From Litomosoides sigmodontis (lineage: Eukaryota; Nematoda; Chromadorea; Rhabditida; Onchocercidae): 64,000 nucleotides of DNA. The position numbers were made by a program, and so were the translations under genes. Positions 54,359-64,000 of this stretch are shown here, piece after piece. Numbering within the stretch: the stretch's first letter is position 1; every line of letters starts with the position of its first letter. The notes under the pieces were generated by a model. That model saw only the letters and a list, made by a program, of their open reading frames with translations, did not search any database and was not told the origin of the DNA. The stretch covers positions 9,950,317-10,014,316 of the forward strand of contig OY718804.1 in NCBI GenBank assembly GCA_963070105.1, read 5' to 3'.

Positions 54359-56469
54359 AACACCTATATTATATACTAGTTTTCAAGGGAGTGAAGATGA
54401 CGGTGACAAATTTCATCGTCGAAATTCCTTCCTTCATTTTATACTTCAAAATTGGACATAATGAAACTTCCGTACTATCATTTTCGTGCTTCCTACCTAT
54501 CTATGGTACTCCTACCTTCACCAATTTCAAATCAATGATCTCTTCGTTAAACTAAGTTAAAATTAGCAAACGCCGAAAAACTTCCGGGATGTATTCGCGT
54601 AGCTTTCAGCCATGTAATTTGCTAGTTCTTGCGTGGACAGCTGGACCAAAGCATATTTGAAGCGATGAATCAATCAATCGCGGCACTTCAGGGAACTCCC
54701 AGCATTACCGCTGAAGCTGAAGTTATACCGAAAAAAGCAAAGTGCTGAAATTGTGCTGCGATTCGCCCAGAGAGGTAGCGCACAGAAAGCGATCGAAATA
54801 TTATTTAATAAATATTTTTCAAAAATTCCAGGCAACAGTTGGTTTATCAGCGGGATTTTTGTAACAAAAATTTTTTGATTTTAAAAATCTACCAGAGAAT
54901 TTTCAGCATATTTTGTTCCTTCGTTTTTTTTTCACAAAAAGTTATTTCTTTAGAATTAAAGTAAGGCAGTAAGCTTGCTTGCTGTAATAAGCGATGATCT
55001 TTGCTCCCTGAATTTTTTCAACTTATTACTACTTTTTCACTTTGGGTAAGCTCTTCCAGTTTATGAAAAAAAGATAAGTGGATATGACAGCGACAAAGCG
55101 GAAGCGTAGCTTGTTCATAACTATGTGTTGTAACTGGATGAATGCAAAATTTATTCGCGCTGATTAAAATTTCGTTTTTTTTTTTTGAAAAACAGTTCAA
55201 GATAGCAGGTTTGCAATTTCCACCCATCCTTCGTCGTCTTCTTCTTCTTTCTCTTCTCTCTTCTCCTCCACCCCCCTCCGCTCTCGTCATTCTCAATTAA
55301 TTTACTATAATTTTTTCTGCAAAATCCTACGCTGAAAGGAATTTTTCATTTGTCTTGCAAATTTGATGGAATAAATTTTGCACAGTTTCCTCCCCACCAT
55401 CGCTTATGAATGAATTTTAGCTGAAAGTTTTACAAGGAAGAAAAATGAGGAGGAGGTGGCGGTGATGTGAAATTGAGGTGAGTAGACATTTGTAAATTTA
55501 TCGGCTTAAATTTTAAAATAGAATTAATGAGACTAACTAATTGAGGACCCTTCCTCACACGCAGAAGAATTTGCTTTCTTTCTTTTTCTTTAAATTTCTT
55601 ATTTGCTTTTACAAATTGCAAGCGCCGCATTCTAATTGTTTTTATTGTAGCGAACATTTTATTGCTCCAGCAATTCATACATTTTTTAAATGATAGCACT
55701 AAAATTATTATGTTCAAGTTAAATTTTGAATTTCGACTTGACCTCATACTCAAGTCATGTATTAAAAAATTTTCAAAATTTTATTTTTCTATAATCACTG
55801 AATTGATTGCACAAATATGGGAGAGACAGAGGGAGAGAGCGAGAGAAACAGAGAGGGAAAAAGAAATAGGATAAAGTGACGACAGAGAGAAATAGCATAA
55901 TTCCTTTTTACTTTTTACATATTTAAAATTGGCGTTGAAAAATTGCATGAATGGTTTTTTGTTTTCTTTGTAAAATTCAACAAACGACAATTCATTTGAA
56001 AATTAAGCAACAACCTGCCAGCCATTTAATGCCAGTCAGATGAAATGTTACTTCAATGTAACCCGAAGTTATTGTAGAGGAAGTGCCTCCCTCCCCCGCT
56101 TTCCGATCTATTCCGACCTATAAGAGATCTCTCACTTGCGGCCATACTTTTAGGTTCTAATTTAATTAGCAAAATTCGATTTCTGTTACGATAAAAGACC
56201 TGTTGTTTTTGCTTTAAATTTATTTTGCTATTAAATTTGAGCTTTTGTTCAATTGTTGTTGAATTCGTAGATTGAAAGAGATGGCATTATCACTTTAATG
56301 AAATTTAATTGCTCGACGACGTTCGCCTAAATCGTTTCAAACGAGTTTGATGGAAGGAATTTCGTTGCCTAATCCAATCAATTGCTAAACAGAATTATCT
56401 CAAATTATCCGTTTCGCATTTCGGAACTTTTTTTAAGTACGCTAATTGATCAGACGACCTTAATTTGCA

Positions 56470-56471
56470 GA
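56470..56471 (+). promoter_or_regulatory. Candidate spliced-leader acceptor, SLC17 gene
   Basis: CTTAATTTGCAG ends at 56470, 37 bases before the chosen ATG at 56508, with no recognised upstream exon. Plausible trans-splice site; motif evidence only. Confidence 0.35.
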
Positions 56472-56507
56472 TTTTTTTTTAATGCGATAAAAAAGAGCAC
56501 AGCCCCA

Positions 56508-59500
56508 ATGGCGACGTCTTATTTTACGACCGACAAAGCACAGCACTCGAATTCCGTAAGTTGCTTGTTCTCTAATCGATCGATCGCCGATTGCTGATTA
56601 TCGATTACTAATTAGAACTTTCAAGAGAAGGAGAGAAAGGAAGAAAATACAGTTTAAACTGTCCTTGTCTTAGAAATTCTAAAATTTCAGTAGCAACTTT
56701 TCCAAATGTTTTATGAATTTTGCAGGATTTAGAAGCCAACCTATCAGCAACACAGTCAAAATCACTGCATTGGCCATTCAAGCAGAGTGGAGCCGTGGTC
56801 CACAAGGCAAAAAGGTTGGAGTAGTAAAGCTAATATACTAAGAGAACGGATGAATTAACTTTTAAGCATTTTAAGATTTTACAGAAATTAAGATAAACAG
56901 GATTTCAGTTGGTACAAATTTTGCATTTTAGCATTTTAACACGGCGAAAAACGAAGAATGTCGAGCAACTTCATAGCATTTCTGAGAAATCGGTATCGAA
57001 ACTGTAATTTTAATTTTTGCTATTTATTCCGCTTGCTACTGCTATTTACTACTGTTGTTTCATGTCGACTTTTGTGATAAATATGTTCCGGTTGTTTTGA
57101 GCTACATTTTAAAATTTCGGTCATTATTTTAGTGTTTACGATCGTTTCATAAATTACACACTTTTTCAAGGATGTGTTTTTCCTGAAGAAGAAACGCTGG
57201 CAAACTGCTATTCTGGCAAATATTGGCTTCATTATAGCTTTCGGAATTCGTTGCAACTTTGGTGCTGCAAAAGGACGAATGATCAGTAATTTCACTGATC
57301 CATTCGGCAACAGTCATGTATACCTCTACAAATAAACTTCCAACACTAATAACAATAATAATGATAAGTTGTAGTAATAGCAACAGTAATAGTGACTGTA
57401 ATGATAATATAGTAACAGTAATAGTGACAGTAATAGTAATAGTAATAACAAACTGTAGGCAAGGAAGTGATTGTGACTGTTAAGGTTACTGTAGTGCTGC
57501 TAGCAGGATAATAAAGAGGAGAAATGATAGGCGCAGAGTTTTTCATACATTTAGCAGTCCAAATCGGCTTATCCGTTCGTCCACTTTGGGCAGAGGGCTT
57601 GAACGCCGTAAATTCATGCCACTTGTGAAATTCATAAATGCAAACATTAATTGTGCTAATTACAGGCGCAACAGTTCTACTGGTCACCAACCGAACTTGG
57701 CTTCATGGAAAGTGCGTTTTTCTATGGCTACGCTATCACGCAAATACCGGGCGGTATGCTTGCAGCTAAATTTGCTCCAAATTTGTAAGTTTTTTCCTTC
57801 TATTTTCATCAGAACATTGCTCATTTATGTATAAAAGTGTTTTTTTAGCTTTTCGGTAAATTAATGAACTTAATTAATTAATCAATTAATGTTGCAGGCT
57901 TTTTGGATTTTCAATACTCATAGCTGCTATACTAAATTTATTCCTGGCGCTGGCGTTAAGCGCACATCCACACACTGATTTTATTGTTCTGGCCATACAA
58001 ATCTGCCAGGGCCTTTCATTAGTAAATTTCAATTTTATTTCATACAATCCGATAGTGCCAATTAGTGTTCTATGTTTTCAAATACTCTTTTACATTAGTA
58101 TATCTCAACAAATCACTCCTACAATTAGTAATTTCTCGAATCGAATTTACTCGAAAATATCTTGAATCTAATTCTGCCATCGAAAAACTTCAAGTTTTCG
58201 ATTGAAATTCTAAAAATTTGAAAATTGCAATGGTTTTATATGAAAAGTTGGAGTTACGTAAGTATCGCATATCGGAAGAGCTAGAAAGTCATTTCCGATA
58301 TCATCACGCTTAGTTGAGTTTAACTCATCAAACTTGTTGTAGGAAAGAGTTCGTGCACTTTTGGTTACTTTATTGCTTCGTAGTTTAAAAGTAGGAAATT
58401 TCATCCTACGCAATTAGGAAGAGTTATATTTCAAGGGCGTAAGCTATCCGGCAATGCACGGTGTTTGGCGGCATTGGGCACCGCCAATGGAACGCTCGAA
58501 ACTTGCCACTACCACATTTACCGGTGGATATCTCGGTGTGATGATTGGCCTACCTATTTCTGCCTATCTTGTTTCCTACATCGATTGGTGTGCGCCGTTT
58601 TATTTTTTCGGTAAGCTTATCCGGGAATTAATTTTCAAATCAAATTCAAGTAAGTGTCAGCTGAAAAGGTAAAATTTCGTTGCTATATTGTTGAATTGTT
58701 CTAAAATTCTGCTTTTCATTTTACTTTTTTTTTTTCAACATTTACTATTTCATTGTTGTACGGGATGATTTTAAATTTGAAGGTATTGCGGGAATGTTAT
58801 GGTTCCTAATTTGGTACGCTGTTAGTGCACCTACGCCAGAAATGAGTAAGTCAATTTCGGATGACGAAAAACGATTTATTATTGAACAAGTTGGACAAGT
58901 CACATCTTCACCAGCAACGGTATTTCAACAAACTGAATTTCCTCTCGTAGATCTTCGATTTTTTAAATTTTTGCTGAATTTTGCAAACACTGTGCTTTTT
59001 TTCCCTTGCAGTTAATATTTTACAAATTTTCAAGAATTGGAAATTTTAGTTAACAACGATTCCATGGAAGGTAATTTTATTATCATCAGCGGTGTGGGCA
59101 ATTGTTATTAGCAATTTCTGCCGGTCGTGGACATTTTTTCTCCTCCTCGGCAATCAATTAACTTATATGCAAGACGTCTTACATCTCAAAATACAAAGCG
59201 TAAGATTAAGTAATTATTCGAATAGATTTGTTGTGGAAAGTTTTCTTCAAAGAAAAAGTTATTGCTCAATTTCTAGGGTGGCCTAATCTCATCGCTACCA
59301 CACGCGCTCATGTCAGTTATCGTTCTTGCTTCCGGTCAAATGGCCGACTATCTTCGCTCTACCGGTAAAATGTCAACTCAAACAGTCCGCAAATTATTTA
59401 ATACACTTGGTTGGTTTTTATCGTTTAAACAGTTTTCGCCCCAATCACTTCAGCTATCCTAAGTTCACGTAAATCTCACGTAAATTGCTGAGTAAACGGA

Positions 59501-60444
59501 AACTTTTTATTTCAAATACAACTTTACTGATGAAATTAGTTGTAACGGTGAACTGTCGTATTTAACAGCTTGTCGATAATTTAGAAAATTTCTAATTGAA
59601 CTATTCCTGATATTTTCAATAAGACGTTTTTAAAACGAAGCCGCCAATTGCAGGTTTCGGTGGTGAGGCTCTATTCCTCTGTTGTTTATCGCTTATCAGT
59701 GAACCGTCTGCCGCGGTTACCACACTGATATTTGCCGCGGGATGTAGTGGCTTTGGTATCGCAGGTATATATTACAAGAGAATTGGTAGGACAATAACAA
59801 TGCTAGTGAAGGGATAATTTGCATTGGTCGTTGAATGTAAAATTACGATTCATAATTGTAGGATTCAATGTAAACCATTTCGATATAGCACCACGATATG
59901 CGCCAATCCTGATGGGATTTTCAAATGGTATTAGTGCTTTGGCCGGTGCTAGTGGCTTTATTCTGGAACATCTTGTCGCTGCTCAGGTTTGTTCCTACAC
60001 GAAATAATTTTTCGAAATTAATGAAATTGTGTCAATTCGTTATTTCTCCTGCCTTCACTATGCCCGATCACATTTTTTTTTCTCTGACATAATAACCAAA
60101 ATGAAATTTGAAGCTCAGTTCCATCACAATTAGAATGGACAAAAAGGGGACCAGATTTTACTATTTAATCGTTTAAAACAATACTTCATTAGATGCACAT
60201 TTATGTGTAAAGCGTACAACGAAGATATAACTATCCAGAAAAAGGCATTCAACTTTTCAACCACGAATCAAAAATAATTCAGGGTACCGAAACAGGTTGG
60301 AGGATATCATTTCTAATAGCAGCTGCTATTGATCTCGCCGCCATGATCACATTTCTCATATTTGGTAAGGGAGAACTTCAGCAATGGGCCAAGGAAAAGG
60401 AGCCTCAGCAAAGCATGGAAGATATTGTTCGTCGACTATGTTAG
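56508..60444 (+). CDS. Vesicular glutamate transporter-like SLC17 protein (EAT-4/VGLU family)
   Basis: Twelve exons: 56508-56558, 56726-56806, 57171-57317, 57666-57784, 57898-58021, 58436-58610, about 58783-58919, 59051-59199, 59277-59409, 59654-59764, 59862-59996, 60283-60444. Type I phosphate/glutamate major-facilitator transporter, loading glutamate into synaptic vesicles in the family's best-known members. After a polar N-terminus comes [19 protein letters not shown], then [12 protein letters not shown], whose Arg in TM1 is conserved in VGLUTs. Loop glycosylation-like [24 protein letters not shown], the highly conserved [43 protein letters not shown] and [20 protein letters not shown] follow. 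The protein ends [14 protein letters not shown] and a short tail, lacking the long VGLUT C-terminus. The second exon probably uses a GC donor (AAG|GCAAAA) because GT at +7 is out of phase. EAT-4 against VGLU-2/3 assignment is open. Confidence 0.92.
57350..57470. repeat. Interrupted GTAATA/TAA repeat in an intron
   Basis: TAA and GTAATAG/GTGACAG units recur through the third intron of the SLC17 gene. Seen directly; imperfect trinucleotide-based tract. Confidence 0.75.
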
Positions 60445-60623
60445 TTTAGTTATATCTGGAAAAGAAATCATGAGTCCCGATTACTTTGTGCAAAGTTTTT
60501 TGCTAAGGCGGAAAACATTACGATTAATGGCGGAAAAATAGACTTGTTGAAGACTATTAATGGACCCCCACAACTTTGTCCACTGAAGTGTACTTCAATT
60601 TCATTTTAAAAGGAAAATTTTAG

Positions 60624-60844
60624 CCTATATTATGCGACGAATGTCATCTCGCCGACGACCAGAATCAAGTGTAAAGCATAAACGACTGTGCGAAGAGCAT
60701 GAGGCCAAACGTAACTGGCCTACAGGGAAAACGACACATAAAGAGATTCAGGAGCTAGAGGTAAAACTTCAAAACTTTATGCATTGGCTGAAGGAAGTAA
60801 AACCTAAACTCGAAACCATCAATATCCTCCATCAGATAACTTGA
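60624..60844 (+). other. Candidate alternative 3' exon of the SLC17 gene
   Basis: A TTTTAG acceptor ends at 60623. The frame that follows is open for about 73 codons (YIMRRMSSRRRPESS, then a charged, probably helical segment) to a stop at 60842-60844. Joined to a good GTAAGG donor after 60364 in the last transporter exon, the reading frame is maintained (phase 1 into two bases). The result would be a cytoplasmic basic/coiled tail in place of the [11 protein letters not shown] ending. Alternatively it is a separate small gene starting at ATG 60632. Supported by splice motifs and phase only. Confidence 0.4.
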
Positions 60845-61511
60845 ATTTGATCAATTCCAAAACCATCAGATTGAAAGAGATACAAATTGAATTTCTTTCG
60901 TATTAACTAATCATGCGCTCGCTAATATGCACCTATACTCTCTACCTGTTATGCATCTGAATGTGGTCGCTTGCGCGACTTGATCAGTTGATACTGATTG
61001 GTGGAGTTGTGTAGGGTGTGTGTTATGCGTGTAACGGTAACAACGTTACACAGTACATCTCGGTGTGAACGTTAATCACCTATCTGACCCTTCTGGATTG
61101 TTCACTTTCCTAATGTGTTTTCCCCACGTCCTAAGCGTTCAAATCAATCAATTTAAATTAATTTCAGAATGATATGACGCAACCCATTTCGAGGTGAAGG
61201 CATGCCAAAAATGTACAACAAATAACTCTTTGGACGACCGAAACATAGCTTATTAATTGATCATACAATCAGGAAAGAAGCAATGTTTCGTGAAGGATCT
61301 TTCAGTTGTGCAACTTTTGCATGACATTAAAGCCCGTAATTATATAAAGTTTATGCGCATAGACAACTTTAACAAAAACAGCAAGAGAGTTACAGCCTTT
61401 TCCTGACAACAGAAAAAAACTCCCAACTTCGGACGTATCAATTTTCAGAAATGGTTCAAATTCAAGAAAAAATAGGAAATAAGCACGACATCGGACACCG
61501 AAAAAATAATG
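60845..61511. other. Intergenic between convergent genes
   Basis: 3' flanks of the SLC17 gene (+) and EFTUD2 (-). No exon or notable repeat was seen. Confidence 0.45.

Positions 61512-64000
<2,489 letters not shown>

Larger units (their letters stand above)
48032..56507. other. 8.5-kb gene-poor, repeat-rich region
   Basis: No gene is supported. It contains GA runs (50481-50517, about 51402-51448, 53441-53480, 54318-54358, about 55820-55865), CT runs (51268-51315, about 55225-55280), two clusters of GATA-type motifs (51560-51625, 53990-54175), and TTAA arrays (about 53010-53030). A few short open stretches with splice-like borders occur (for example 52649-52731 plus, 52040-51957 minus) but have no partners. 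It may be the regulatory region of the serpentine receptor and/or the glutamate transporter. Confidence 0.45.

Overview
The window is nuclear DNA of a nematode, probably a clade III (spirurid/filarial-like) worm. The evidence is AT-rich non-coding sequence, multi-exon genes with short introns ending in TTTCAG/TTTTAG, plausible spliced-leader acceptors just ahead of several start codons, worm-type gene families (acetylcholine/amine-gated chloride channel, srsx-like serpentine receptor, EAT-4-like transporter, omega GST with a leader), and very frequent CT/GA, TG and TTA microsatellites. There is no sign of a bacterial, viral or plasmid segment. The species cannot be fixed from sequence alone.

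Layout. 1-7 kb: a small secreted PAN/apple-domain gene (+), and convergent to it the N-terminal part of a CWF19L2-like splicing factor (-) whose catalytic-like C-terminal domains are not visible. 7-13 kb: a full kinesin-1 heavy chain (-, unc-116). 15.3-17.5 kb: an unfamiliar C2H2 zinc-finger gene (-), head to head with SBDS (+, 18.3-19.6 kb). 21.7-23.7 kb: an omega-class glutathione S-transferase with signal peptide and long N-terminal extension (+). 23.7-29.7 kb: mostly gene-poor, with a 95-bp tandem duplication, a possible divergent alpha-crystallin-type gene (+) and a large TTA array. 29.7-35.8 kb: a complete anion-selective Cys-loop channel (-), including its separate signal-peptide exon. 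37.1-40.0 kb: a divergent meiotic-clade AAA ATPase (-). 40.8-42.6 kb: ROGDI (-), head to head with a carbonyl-reductase-like SDR (+, 43.4-45.3 kb). 46.2-48.0 kb: a serpentine receptor (-). 48-56.5 kb: an 8.5-kb gene-poor, repeat-rich stretch with two clusters of GATA-type motifs. 56.5-60.4 kb: a vesicular-glutamate-transporter-like SLC17 gene (+) with a possible alternative C-terminal exon. 61.5 kb to the end: the 3' part of the U5 snRNP GTPase EFTUD2/Snu114 (-).

Most genes are housekeeping (SBDS and EFTUD2 in ribosome and spliceosome biogenesis, kinesin, ROGDI) or neuronal (ligand-gated channel, glutamate transporter, serpentine receptor). There is no obvious operon or functional cluster. 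Exon models were built by eye from splice-site phase and family similarity. Where all phases close I say so. I found no convincing undescribed multi-gene system. The most interesting items are the truncated CWF19L2-like gene, the alternative C-terminus of the transporter, the phase-forced GC-AG introns, the GATA-motif repeats and the divergent AAA and alpha-crystallin-like genes.
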